From positions 1,330,406 through 1,394,405 of the forward strand of contig NW_020639929.1 of the NCBI RefSeq assembly GCF_003573695.1: DNA of 64,000 bases, read 5' to 3'. The first letter of the stretch is position 1, and the number at the start of each line of letters is the position of its first letter. This stretch comes from Papaver somniferum (lineage: Eukaryota > Streptophyta > Magnoliopsida > Ranunculales > Papaveraceae). The translations under genes and the position numbers were made by a program. Under the pieces are notes generated by a model, which was given only the letters and a program-made list of their open reading frames with translations, was not told the DNA's origin and made no database searches. Shown one piece after another: positions 21,480-33,332 of this stretch.

Positions 21480-22876
21480 AAACACATAAAAAGCACACTA
21501 CCATTTCAAGCCACCAATTCAAGTAGCTCAACTCTATACCTATACCCAATAAAACCAGTTTAGCAACATCTCAACTTATCATCCATTCTCCCAATTCCAA
21601 ATTCTGCAACATAGTCCAACACAACTTGAAACTCCACTAGTTCAGTTGTCAAACACTACCATTCAACTAACACCAAAACCCAGCGACACCATCATCAACT
21701 CCATAACCTCTTCCTTATCTTGTAACTTACACAACTACCACCAACACAGTTTATACTCCACAAGGTATTTTTATCTTACTGGACAGATCATCTATTCAAG
21801 TATCTACACCACTGGTTCAATAACACTACCAATGATTTATAGCTCCTCGTATACAGTAAACTCTTTTAACTCTTTTATCATGAACAATCTCACAAGCTCA
21901 AAACAGAACATAATAACTTTACTAAGCTATTGAGAAATCAATTGCCTCATGATAGGTCTACTGAAATCAGCACCAATAATAACTTCATCACCTTCTTGAT
22001 ACGAGAATCAAACCCCAGTTCTTTAACAGCTCCAATCATGAGCTTCAATCGATCTCAGTTTCAAAACCCAGACTTCTTCGATTCCTAATTACTCTTCATC
22101 CAAACACTGATTCACTTAATTAATCAAAACCCATCTCAAATCATCTTATAATTAATCTTTAATCGAATCTCAACCCAGACTCGGAAATCCTAGTTCTCAA
22201 TTCATCTCTAAGACAATTTCAGAACTTCAATTGAACCTAAATCCATGATTCTTCAACTAGCCATACCTCTATATTTCATCTTCTAAATCCTCAGAACACC
22301 AATCAACTCTACAAATCCTAATTCTGATTATAACATCATCAACCCCTTCTTTTTCCAAAATAAGTAAATGTCAATCCCCACCACCAGTCGCTCAATCTTC
22401 ATCAATCACACGGATTAATAAACTAATTGACTCCATTAAATCTCACGAACTCACGGAAGAAGAAGAACAGAGAAAATAGAAGAGCAGAAGAAGAAAGAAG
22501 AGAATAACAAAGAAGAAGAAAGAATATACGAGTTTATCTTCTCGATCCGGTCTAGAGATAAGTCCAACTAGGAAGTTTATGTAACACCCGTTTAATTGAT
22601 AAGGGAAGTCCCAGAATATCTAATGGCAAAAAGGCTAATTTGCCTTTCTCACTATTTTGATGATTCATTCTTCTTCAGGTATCCGAATGACACGTTCGAG
22701 TAGTCTATTTCGCATAACTTTTCGATATGTATTCGACGGTACTAGTTTCGTATCTAGATCGTTGTTAGATTAATTTATAATAATTAACGTCCGTGTTAAA
22801 CTAGTCGAGTTATTATCGGCTAATTCGTCACTTGACTGGTCTAATAGCGTTGACGAGCTTGAGGGTCTTTAAGCGA
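21480..22876 (-). mobile_element. LTR-like region A, related to the solo LTR at 49631-51088
   Basis: The stretch 22540-22870 closely follows 50740-51088: both have GAGTTTATCT, GATCCGGTCTAGA, GATAAGGGAAG, GGTATCCGA/GGCATCCGA, a CGCATAACTTTTCGA block and a GAGCTTGAGGGTCTTT end. 21980-22150 matches 50030-50190 (CATGAG-TTCAATCGATCT, ACTTCTTCGATT, AATTACTCTTCATCC). The minus strand has a CT-rich leader (complement of 22455-22530) after the TATA-like zone, so that strand is probably sense. The outer end reads CTTAAAGACC where TGTAAAGACC is expected. The gag fragment follows it on the same strand. Confidence 0.65.
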
Positions 22877-25348
22877 CGAAGAAGATTCTTTGTGTATTTT
22901 TGATATGGTTGTTGAATGACTGATGTGTAATTAGATGAATTCAGTTCTTGCTAAGTTTTCCATATCATAGGTTAAGGAACCTATTTATTGCATAGGTATT
23001 TAAATATTGATATCCAGTAAGTATGACGGTTGAAGAGGAATGAAATAGTAAGGAAGTGGGAAATCGTGGTTTAACCAGTTCCATATTGTGAGGGAGACTT
23101 GGTTTATTTTCCATCCAATACTCCATTTACTCCTTCAACAGCCGTCATGACTTACTCACATTTCTCATCGCGGATGTACATCACACATGTTGTAGACCGC
23201 CAGAACAAAACCCTAGTGAATGTCTCCCTCATGTGAAGTTTTCTTGGAAGACGAGTATTTAGTTGGTAAATCGTTGACGTCGAGTACGATAGATTATTGA
23301 TGATTCTGATATATCATTTTGCTAGTTGAGGCATCAATGATACTCGAGTGATTTGGATTGATGATCATAGGTCTTATGATATTACTAAATTGATCATAGA
23401 CCAATATGTATTTTGATATGTCAAGCATTAGATATTGCAGAGTTATTATAGAATACTCATCATCGATCCAACATGTCATGAGTAATCGAATGAAGAAATG
23501 GAGAGATCATAATATTAAAATATTGGATGATCGACCAATTGGATGACTGACCAATTGGATAGTCGAGCAACAAAAATATTGGTAGCGAGATCGAACATTA
23601 AATATTCATTTAAAATATTGATAGCTGGATCAATATGTAAATTGTTAATGTTCAGATCTAATTAGATTTACACTCAGATGAAACCCTAATTTAGGAAGTG
23701 ATGGATCCAGGAGATATAGGACCGTTCAATATGGGTAAAGAGACCGAACAACCAATGGGTATGAGGTGGTAGTGAGACCGGCTAGGCGGTGTATGAAGGA
23801 TTGTCCAATTAGTATAGAGAGGATTAAGATCAATTGGAGGATTAATCGTATGGAGGATTAATCAAATAATTAATTAGTGAATAAGAAAGACCGGATGACC
23901 ATGGTGGCAAAGGGACCGTCTAGGAACGACCATGGTGGCGCACGGGCCACCATGTCAACGACTTTCTTCTCTGAAAGTTTTGGTACTTTTTGGTGGTCAT
24001 TCGAGTATTATTTTATATTTTAGAAGAGTTTTATGTTGATTGATACTCTTGATTTTTTCTCCAATGAGGAAGTATAATTTTACTCTAATGACCAATATTT
24101 AAACATATTAAAATAATAATAATTAAATATATTACATGGTGTAAAAACTTAATGGTTCCGGACTATTTGCATTGTTGACCATATAGTGAATTGAGATTTG
24201 ACAAGATATACAAAATCAAGAGTTTTCTTGAATGAAGAAGTCATGGATTAAGGAAATGATAATAAAATAAAATAAAAAGTAAAAAAAGGAGAGGACCGGC
24301 CACAGCATCGGCGGCATGGCCGGCCGACCGGCAGATGGGCCCCGTTTCGTGCATTTTTTTTTTCTTTCCTTCTTTGATGAGTTTTCCATATCCTCGTTTT
24401 TCCATGTTTTTGGTTGCTCGTTAGAGCATTATCACTAAATACACCCGCGTCATTTTCTCGGGGCTTACTCGGTGGTGGTCTCGTATGCCCGAAAGACAAA
24501 TATCCATTACTAATCCGTGGAATTCAGCTGAGAAAAGTCATGAATTGAAGTAATAAAATATTATGGTGAAAATAAAATATATTCTAGGAATTCAATCTAT
24601 GAATGTAGCTTTAGAATTAATTGATTAGTCGATCTATAATAGCAGCAAAATATGTTTAGGAGCATTAGATTGGTTCTAGAATATATATATGAGATGGTAA
24701 TAGTATCATACTTGTTCTGAATATTTATTCTGTATAGTCAGGGAACATCAGGAGAGGAATTTCTACCAACACTAGTGACATCTTGAAGGCGTTGTCGCTC
24801 TATTCAAGTGGTCAATACATCTAGGTGTCCTCCAATCATTCTCGATTCTATACAGAAGTGAATACTGAGTTGCGCAATAGAAATAGTGAAATACGTTGTA
24901 TATTGAAAGGTAAGCTGACAGATTCTAATATTTCCGCTACATATTCACGCTCATAAGAAACTACATGATTAGTCAGAGATCATTTTAACAAGAGCTTTCA
25001 TGTATAAATTATAATACATAAATTTTATACATTCATCCGAAGTCGGGTCAAAGATATACAAAACTATGATTTTACAATTTTAACATTCGTAAACAATCCA
25101 CCATCAACACTTGGATTGATGTCTTAAACTCGAGCGAGAGAACAGAGGATTTGGGAATTTATTTAGGGATTTCAAAGAACCAGTAATGATGATGAAGACG
25201 ATGGAGCTGAATTGATGAATTGTAGATGATCTTGAGATGGGTTGCTGGATTAAGTCAAGGTAAACAAGAATTTAATTTCAATTGCTTGAGCAAAACTAGT
25301 ATGAGGTATTTGTCTTCTTAGTTAACTTAATATGCGGTGATAAGAAAA
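22877..25348. other. Gene-free repeat-derived region
   Basis: No credible ORF. 23500-23640 has local direct repeats of GACCAATTGGAT. 23900-23975 repeats GACCATGGTGGC twice. 24285-24350 is an unusually GC-rich island with palindromic GGCCGGCC, out of character with the AT-rich flanks. I suspect decayed LTR sequence but saw no bounded LTR or TSD. Confidence 0.35.
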
Positions 25349-25620
25349 CTGTAGATCCCCCTAAGCTAGGAGCTGACTAATTCAAGAGATTAGCTAAATA
25401 AAGAGGCACTACGAATCTAAATCATTTACTTAAACAATCAATTAAGAAATCTGCTACAAAACGTATCCCAAAACTAACCCTGCTCAGAATATATATACAC
25501 GAACTTCTCTCAAATGATACATATACAATAGTCATTTGGTTTACACATATAATAAACAACATAATAAACATAGCAGAAGTTAACTAATTAACGGAGTCAA
25601 CACTTGTGGCTTTCGCTACG
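25349..25620. mobile_element. LTR-like fragment C, related to the left end of 49631-51088
   Basis: CTAAGCTAGGAGCTGACTAA and the following 240 bp, including CATATACAATAGTCATTTGG and AACATAGCAGAAGTTAAC, match 49640-49875 of the solo LTR in the same orientation. After about 25600 the match stops. It may be one end of a larger LTR whose other end is region B (to 29336). Confidence 0.65.
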
Positions 25621-25761
25621 CAACTCTGATCTGTCTCTGAAAACTGAAAGTGAGAATAATTAACATTTAACTTCTAAGTAATCATAAACAAGATTAAGAA
25701 AAACAATAATGTTTTCCCAGACATTAAATAGTGACCAAGTCACTGAGATACACAAAAACGA

Positions 25762-26131
25762 ATATGGACAAGCTCTTTCTTCAAACAATGTATACTATGG
25801 TTGTGCAATTCCGAACTCGCAAATCCACACCTAATCATAAATATGGATGTCGACAATTCCGAACTCGCAAATATTCGACCGATATAAGCATAAAAGCTGA
25901 ATTCATGTAGGTATAAATATGAAGGAGCATATCCTCACAGAAGTAAACAAACATGTATATGGACAAAATCCTTCTTCAAACAATGTATACCATGGTTGTG
26001 CAATTCTGAACTCACAAATCCACACCTAATCGTAAATATGGATGTCGACAATTCCGAACTCGCAAACTGTCGACCGATATAAGCATAAAAGCTGAATTCA
26101 TGTAGATATAAATGTGCAGGAGCGTATCCTA
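25762..26131. repeat. Tandem duplication, about 185-bp period
   Basis: Two adjacent copies share CAATGTATAC-ATGGTTGTGC, AAATCCACACCTAATC and GGATGTCGACAATTCCGAAC. Copy 2 differs at scattered positions. There is no coding sequence; a 75-codon minus-strand ORF across it only reflects the repeat. Confidence 0.8.
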
Positions 26132-26936
26132 TGTACCACAAGTGGAAATTCGTATTTCCCATAACAATTCATATGACAAAAAACACATTACAAGTCCTTT
26201 CCAAACCATGGAAAGATTAACAAAATCAACAGAAGTATAGTAATGCAATTTTAAAAAAACATGGAATGCACATTAGACAATGCATGAGTTTGTTAAGCAT
26301 AAACTTTTGTAAAAGAAACAACAATGGTTACAAAAGAGTCAAATGTATTCCCACCTCTTTTGATGACAAGCCACGCCTACCTCGAGATCCACGATTCACT
26401 GGTTCATCCTTTGAATCGATCGTTGTTAATATAGAATAACTGTTAATCACACAAACTCTAAGAATCTAGCCAAAAAGGCTCACACAAGAATCATACAAGT
26501 CTTTCTAATGATTCTAGGCTCATTTAAGGTTCTACATCTTTTATTTATCTATCTTTAGCATAGCTAAGGTTTACTAATTCAATTGGGTTGATTTTATAGT
26601 CCATTGTCTAAGTCTTACGAACATCTACAACTTTGTAGAAGGAAACAAAGTCTAAATCAGACCATAAGGGTCCAATTCATCATAATAGGAAAAATAGCCT
26701 TAAGCCCAAGCCCATGTCTACCAAACTGGCCCAATACTGTAAGGCATGGTCAATCTGGTCAACTAGCAGTCACTAACGGTCGAACTAATGGTCAAGGGTC
26801 AACAAACAGTCAACGTCCATAGTCAAGTCAAGGTCCTGGTCAAATGGTCCACTGAGTAAAACAAGAATCAGTCAAGTTCAACTCGGTCAAGCCTGGTCGG
26901 GTCTAGTCACTGAGTTAATTCAGTCAAATATACTAA
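26132..26936. other. Gene-free; 26740-26900 rich in GTCAA motifs
   Basis: 26740-26900 repeats GGTCAA/GTCAAC many times, as do 1-70 and, on the opposite strand, 30025-30190. This is probably gypsy-type LTR sequence. No ORF with recognisable domains. Confidence 0.4.
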
Positions 26937-27268
26937 GAGCTTGTTCGGTTGGGAGAATTAGAATCCTTGGAATCCAATTCCTAGGGAGTGCGCCCAATTT
27001 CTTGAACCGAACGGGGCAAATGAACTCTATGTAATTGGGAATTTCAATTCCTAGGAATCCAATTCCCTCCAAAATGGTAGATTTCCATTGCATTGGTCCA
27101 ATGATGCAATGGAATTGGATTCCGGGGTAATAACAAAGATAATTGAATTACCTTAACCGAACATGAATTTTTTGGATTGGAATCAAATTCCTGGGAATCC
27201 AATTTCAAGAATTTGATTACCCCATAATTGAATTCCTAGGATTCTAATTCTCCCAACCAAACGGGCTC
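26937..27268. mobile_element. Tourist-like (PIF/Harbinger) MITE, TAA TSD
   Basis: Ends GAGCTTGTTCGGTTGGGAGA and, on the complement, GAGCCCGTTTGGTTGGGAGA, with matching through ATTAGAATCC. TAA lies directly outside on both sides (26934-26936 and 27269-27271), the TSD typical of PIF/Harbinger. The interior is non-coding with many GGAATTCC/CCTAGGAATT motifs that could fold. Confidence 0.85.
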
Positions 27269-27271
27269 TAA

Positions 27272-29336
27272 GTTAAACATACCAAGTCACCTAGACTGAC
27301 TGGGATAACCAACAGCCTAATCTTATTGTAGTTAAAAGAATACAACTAACCTGATTCTATTCATAAGATCAAAACACAACTATTTATAAAAACAGAATTC
27401 CAGAATTCAATACACAACTGTAATTTAAGCTTTAGCTGCCAAAAGCAGTAACAAGCAACACTCATACCATCTCCACTCAAACACACTGAACTTCACCCTT
27501 AACTGTAAAACCACTGTACTTACTAAACTCCACCTGCACAATCAACTCTTAACTCCAACCGCCCCTGCATCTGAGAACTCTAGCACTAGCAGTTCCATAC
27601 TTGTGCAATAACACTAGTAACACACTACTAGTACCCCAAACACCCAACTGCAGTTCTTAAACTTTCATTCATAACAAAGAATGTAACTTCAACATCCAAC
27701 ATCCTCATCACAGGAAGCAACGCTCAACAACAACACTAAATACATACACATGACCACCTTCCATTCAAGCCCATTGCACAATCTATAAATACAGTAACAC
27801 CACCCTTATCATTTACTACTCTGCTTCATACTTGATCATCATTATTCACTTTACCTTATACCTCCCTGCAATGATACTGATTCAACTCAACTCAACTCAA
27901 CTCGACACAATCCCATTCTCACGATTTACTAACTCCCTGATTCTTCTTCTAATCCAAAGCCACCAGCAATTCCATCTGCAGTTCATCCGCATCACCTTCA
28001 TTATCAATAACACAATTCAAAACAACTCAGCAACCATTCCATAATCCATACCCAACGATTTCATTACCTGTAATTCCTAATTTTCAATCCTGCCACAGTT
28101 TTTCACATACACCTACTTGAATTCGACTAAACAACCAATTCCAGCTTTACCCAAATCTTAATTCAATAACAAGCAACAAATACTCAATTGTACAAAATAT
28201 AAATCCTAAATCACCCACAATCTTTCCTACCTCAATTAAAAGATACCCAAGAAGTATAACAATGGATCATACTCAAATTAACACAATTTAATCTTCATTT
28301 CAAAAGAACCTTGGTTACCTTTTTGATTCTTCCTGATTTTGAATCAGCACTTGGATTAACACCACTATCATCAGCAGATCGACCAACCCATCTCTAATCA
28401 AACCCCTAGAACATCTATTTCATATTATACTTCTTCTTATCCACCATCTTCAAGAACAAACCCTATTTCTTAAATTCCTAGTTGTTCTTCTTTGAAATCA
28501 AACCTTCAAATCAAAACCGTAGCTTTCATCTTCACTTCATGTTCATCAAAACCCATCCATTAATTTCTTCTTCTTAATCTTTTGCTGCAATTCCCATGAA
28601 CCATAAATAGAATTTCAATTAAATTTGCAGGAACCCTATTGCTTCGATTCTTCCTCAAAACAGTTATACATCTTCAATTAAACAACAACCCTCTAATTTT
28701 CATTTATCAACAACCTAATTAACGTATCCATTCCATACGAATCCAAATACACCGTTTACAAACCCTAACTGGATTTCCTCTGTTAATTCTCCGATCCCAA
28801 ATTGTTCTCTTTCTTATTTCACAACAACATCGCCACCATCCTGATTGATACATCTTCATCAACTGACCGTGCTCAACAAATCGCTACGCATGACTCTCAA
28901 ATTCTCCACAGATAAGAATAGAGAAAGAAAGAAACAGAAGAAGAAGAAAGAGAAGAAAGAAGATGAAGAATGAATAAGAAAAGAAAGGAAATCGAGTTTA
29001 TCTACTCGACTTGGATAAGATTAAAGAGATTTGCTAAACCACACACTCATCTAGATAAGGGTATCCCATGTCGGCTAAGCTGCAAAATGACTAATTTACC
29101 CTTCAAACAAAGCTGATGATGTCTTCTCCCTCTGGTATCCGAATACACGTTCGAGCAGCCAATTTCGCATAACTTTCCGAGATCTATTTAACGATCCTAT
29201 TTTCATATCTAAATTGTTGTTAGGTTAATCTATTAATTAGTGTTCGTGTTAAACTAATCGAATTATTATCAGATAATAGTCTCTTGACTAGTCTAATAGC
29301 GTTGAGGAGCTTGAGGGTCTTTACAAAAACTAGTAT
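27272..29336 (-). mobile_element. LTR-like region B, related to regions A and D
   Basis: 28985-29336 aligns with 22540-22876 and 50740-51088: GAGTTTATCTACTCGA, GGTATCCGAATACACG, TTCGCATAACTTTCCGAG, a TGACTAGTCTAATAGCGTTGA block and the terminal GAGGGTCTTTACA (29336). On the minus strand that end reads TGTAAAGACCCTC, a proper LTR start. The AG-rich 28910-28990 would be a CT-rich leader on that strand. The inner limit is unclear; 27420-28900 is pyrimidine- and A-rich without ORFs. It may pair with fragment C (25349) as one LTR enlarged by insertions. Confidence 0.6.
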
Positions 29337-30585
29337 TAGAAATTGGTATGGAATGAAGTTATAGTTATAATTTAGGTTGTGTTGAAATACATAGGAATTT
29401 GGTATATGTTGGAATGATGTAGTATCTGAGTCTTTAGCACTGCATAGATGTGAATTACAGGGAAAAACGAAAAATAAATGATATTATTATCACTGAACCT
29501 TGAATGGAAAGAGCTAGATGAGTGGTAGGTCAATGAATGTTATTTGAAAAGAACTGGAAATTTATATTGTGTGCGTCGAATTACAACAGTGGCTAATGGA
29601 AATGGTGGGAAAAATTATAGTTGTATTGAACTGAATTGAGTTAAAGCATTTCATGAAATTGGTGGTAATGTTATTGAGATGGAACCAGAGGAGGGTTACG
29701 TTTGGGTTATTGAGTTAGCAGTCATGGGAATGGGAGAGGTTGATTCTAATTGAATTGGTGGAGATTAAGGTTGAAGTTATGAATGGGATTTGCTACTGAT
29801 ACAGTTTGGTACTGGTGTGTGTTGAGTTAGGTGGGTAGAAAAGATGTGGTGATTATAAAATTACAGTTGGTGGACTTAATGAAAGCCTGCAGCTGTTGAT
29901 TGCAAGTAAGCTGATTCAGCAAGTGCAAATGAATTGTAGAGTTTATCATGATTGAATTAATTGTTGTAGTAATGGAAATTCATTGCCATGATTTAGTAAA
30001 GTTCAAATTATAAAAATGTTAATGCTGACCATGACTTGAAATGTTGAACAAGACTTGACCTTTGACCACACTTAACCATGGACGTTGTCCGTTAGTTTGA
30101 CCGTCAGTTGATTGATGACTTGAGATGTTTTCCTACGACTTTTCTGACCAGTTCTTAGTCACTTGTCCTACCCATTTGACGACCAATTTGGATATAGAAC
30201 TAACAATGGAAATTTAATAAAGAAAGAATGGAATACTAGAAAGAACTTTGAGATATGGGAAAGGACATCGACTGGGATCTGAACAAACTATTTTTGTACC
30301 ATTGTCATGTTGATTCAGATGATAATTATACGTTCGAGATGATGATCATGATGAGGGACGGTTCTTGATGTAGTTAGTATAGTGGTATGAATGGATTCGA
30401 TTCTCCAACCTTTTTCTAAAGATTTGGCTTTGACTATTCATTGAAAGAAAAATAAAACAATAATAAATAACGGCTTCTTTGATTGATTTAGAAACGCTTA
30501 CAACAAGTTCCGGTTGCGACACCTTCCTTCGTCTCAGTTGCAAAGATTAAGTATCAACTCTTTATTCTTTTTCTTTCTCTAGCGC
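29337..30585. other. Gene-free region
   Basis: No recognisable coding sequence. 30025-30190 has TGACC/GTTTGACC motifs on the strand opposite to 26740-26900, so an inverted, diverged LTR piece is possible. The small ORF at 30346-30543 has no features. Confidence 0.35.
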
Positions 30586-30890
30586 CTACTAGTTAGTAAT
30601 TCGATGAGTGATTCGCAAACTGTTCTGAATCAACCGAAATCGAATCATATGAACAAAAAATTCAAACACCTAACCTGGTTCCCGCATTATATGGGTATTT
30701 CGAATTTCGGACTCGCGTATAATTTAGATTAAGTATCAACTCTTTATTTTTATTTTCTTTATCTTACAAACGAACAATTCAAACACTGAAACTGGTTCGC
30801 GGCTTTATATGGGTATTTCGAACTATTCGCGAATAATTCAGACTCGCATGTAATTCTTCTGCATAATTCGGACAGGTGACTAGGTACTGA
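30549..30890. repeat. Fragment related to the CCTAGTTAG family, with internal duplication
   Basis: 30586 onward reads CTAGTTAGTAATTCG and is followed by TTCGCAA and ATTCGCGAATAATTC motifs; near 30880 TGACTAGG could be the other end. Inside, a block with ATTCAAACAC, ACTGGTTC/CCTGGTTC and TATATGGGTATTTCGAA occurs twice (about 30655-30730 and 30774-30860), as does AAGTATCAACTCTTTATT (30549 and 30730). No clear TSD. Confidence 0.45.
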
Positions 30891-30926
30891 CTCGCCATGA
30901 CCCGACGATTCGAACTGTGTTGGGTC

Positions 30927-31404
30927 CAATGTAGTTAATATCGGATATCGGTTCATCTCGGCCGGGACCGATACACTGGTACGATTTTATATCGGGGATA
31001 TTATCGTTGAAATATCGGTTCTAGATTTAGAGACTATAATTTTATATTAAACATTTCTCCACACATTTTCGGATAAGATATAATAGATAACATCAATTTT
31101 ATCAAAAAAACAAAAGAGTAACTTTAGTAGACTTGCTTCGAGAGCTACATGCACCTCTACTACCACCTGGAAGACTTTCTTCGCGAAAATTACCCTTAAA
31201 CTTTATAAAAAACGACCAATACCGTCTCATATCAGGAAATGTAGGAAAATTTCTTATCGACCGATACGGCCGATATTCGACCGATACGGCCGATATTATC
31301 GGGCGAATATCGTATCCCCGATATCCTTCTTATCGTATCGTTCTGGGCCGATATCCGAAATATCCCCGATATATCGGCCGATACGGCCGATATTGACTAC
31401 ACTG
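30927..31404. mobile_element. TIR element with 8-bp TSD, rich in CGGCCGATA
   Basis: Ends CAATGTAGTTAATATCGG and, on the complement, CAGTGTAGTCAATATCGG. GTTGGGTC duplications flank it exactly (30919-30926 and 31405-31412). The interior, especially 31255-31400, repeats CCGATA, CGGCCGATA and ATATCCCCGATA in both orientations, so it is strongly self-complementary. The 87-codon ORF across it is an artefact of the repeat. An 8-bp TSD fits hAT. Confidence 0.85.
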
Positions 31405-31439
31405 GTTGGGTCATTGAGTCATCCAAGAACATCTATTTT

Positions 31440-31560
31440 TCGAAGAACATTTATTTTTATGACTAATTAAAAAGATATTGACATTGTGAATTGAACCCAT
31501 GACCCTTTGGTTGCTAAACAAGGCTCCAACCATTGAGCTATGTTACTTGTTGTTGCATAT
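31440..31560 (-). mobile_element. tRNA-derived SINE-like sequence
   Basis: On the minus strand the sequence contains TAGCTCAATGGTTGGAGC, very like a tRNA D-arm and box A, and 35-40 bases later GTCATGGGTTCAATTC, very like box B. This spacing is that of an RNA polymerase III internal promoter. It does not form a complete tRNA cloverleaf, so a SINE head or tRNA pseudogene is more likely than a tRNA gene. Confidence 0.6.
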
Positions 31561-32640
31561 TTTTAATGTGTTATCAAGCACAAAACTTGATTTAAACCAT
31601 GCTTTTATTTCAATATAATTTTAAGAATATACTTTCTATTAATTTGATGTAAGCCGAAGTAACAAATTACAACTCAAAGGTACTTTATATCAATCCAAAA
31701 ATCTACTTTCTATTAATTTGTTACTTCCAAGTACTAACTAATTAATCCAAAAATACATTAAGTTTTATTTCAAGATCAAAGATCAAATTACAATTCAAAG
31801 GTACTAACAAAGAGTAATTTGTGAAGAGAAGTAACAAATTATCAACAAGAGTGCCAAACAATCCTAAGATTGAGATAATGATTTTGGGATTATAATCTAA
31901 CCATTTTGGAAGGCTTTTTTCTTTTTGAAAAAGAGACCTTCTCATAAAAATACGAGAGTAATATGCCCAAAGTCTTAAATCTTGATTTCCACACCTGAAC
32001 TTTCATCTAAGATCTCCATTTAGATCACAAAGAAACTCCATAAGAGAGCACAAAGAATCTCCATAAAATAGAAGACACAAATAAAGAGGGCAACACACCT
32101 CCAAGAAAACCAGAAAAATCTCCTAAAAGTAATGGAGATTGAAACAAAAACTTAAATAAATTTATCCTAGACTACTATCTACGAAAACTAAAAAAAATAA
32201 GAAAAACCTGCTCAGATCTAAGCTCAAAATGGAGTGGAGGAGAAAGGTTTTTTTGGTTTTGAAAAGAAGCTAGAAAGAGTGGAGAGGGCTTTCTTCTTTT
32301 TTTACAAATTAATTGAAAGATAAAGCTTCCAACCCATTAATTTAGAGCAGCTTCCAAACTCGAGTAAGTGGACACCCAAGATGCCTCTGAATACAGACTC
32401 TCCCTTTTTATATCCATTCCCTTCCTTTCTTTAATAGAAAATATATTAATTAATTGTTCCACCTTCTGATAATCTTTCCAAAGAAACTCTACGAGGGATT
32501 CTCCTCCACGTACATAACCAAAATGGAATTCCAAGTTGCGTAAAGAACGACCAACTTTTACAGTCACATAAGATATTCTATAAGACGCTTCAAGGAGAAA
32601 AAAACACGAACAGTCAAGCGAAAAAGTCAAACCTAGTCAA
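31561..32640. other. Gene-free repeats upstream of the LINE
   Basis: 31620-31830 has local direct repeats (ACTTTCTATTAATTTG, AACTCAAAGGTACT/ATTCAAAGGTACTAAC). 31880-32300 is the relative of 10500-10990. A 97-codon ORF on the minus strand (32337-32630) has no features I recognise and is not claimed as a gene. Confidence 0.4.
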
Positions 32641-33332
32641 CTTTAGTCAACCTTTAATTTTCTCATCTGAATTTTGCATATGTATCTTCTGATCCTTACC
32701 CAGTTTTGTTAATTGTTTCTCTGATATGTATTTCAATTGATTTTTTCCTTTTGCATCCTTTTTAAGGAACCCTAATTTCTTCCTTATCTTCTAGAGTTTT
32801 GTTTTCAATTGATTTTAATTTTTCCCTACTTTTTATGAAATCGAATCTTTCTTCTTCTGCTTCTATTTGATGTTTTACTCATCTTGTTAACACATTTGAT
32901 TCAATTTTTGTTTGTGTTTTATTTTGTTTTTAACTTCTATTTTATGCAGCTATAAAAGCTTGTGTCGGCATCAGGGGTTGCAGCAATGTCCCATCTCATC
33001 AGTTGGCTCTTGTTTCATTGGTTAAGTGTTTGTTGGCTTCTATTAATTATAGTGGTGCATCACAACTATGTAGCTATTCGGGTATTCATCTCAACTCATG
33101 TCTGGTTTTCTCAGATTGGTTACAGTTTCTTTCAATTTCATTATTACACCTTCTTTTCTGTAACTTCAACACATGTTCAACCTTTCTCTTATCTTGTTTC
33201 AATACCTATCAACTATTTACGCTACTTCTTGACACCCACCTACTATGACCCCTCTTTAAATACTGTAACTGGTTACTTTTCATGTTATCAATCCACAATT
33301 CCTCTTCTCTGTTTACTCTTCTATTTTTCATC

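Noticed and set aside
31133..31396. 87-codon ORF rich in RYGRY repeats
   Set aside because: Produced by the CGGCCGATA repeat inside a TIR element, not by coding constraint.
31440..31560. A genuine tRNA gene on the minus strand
   Set aside because: Box A and box B are good, but acceptor-stem pairing was not found; a SINE head is more likely.
32337..32630. 97-codon minus-strand ORF as a gene
   Set aside because: No recognisable motif; lies in repeat sequence upstream of a LINE.
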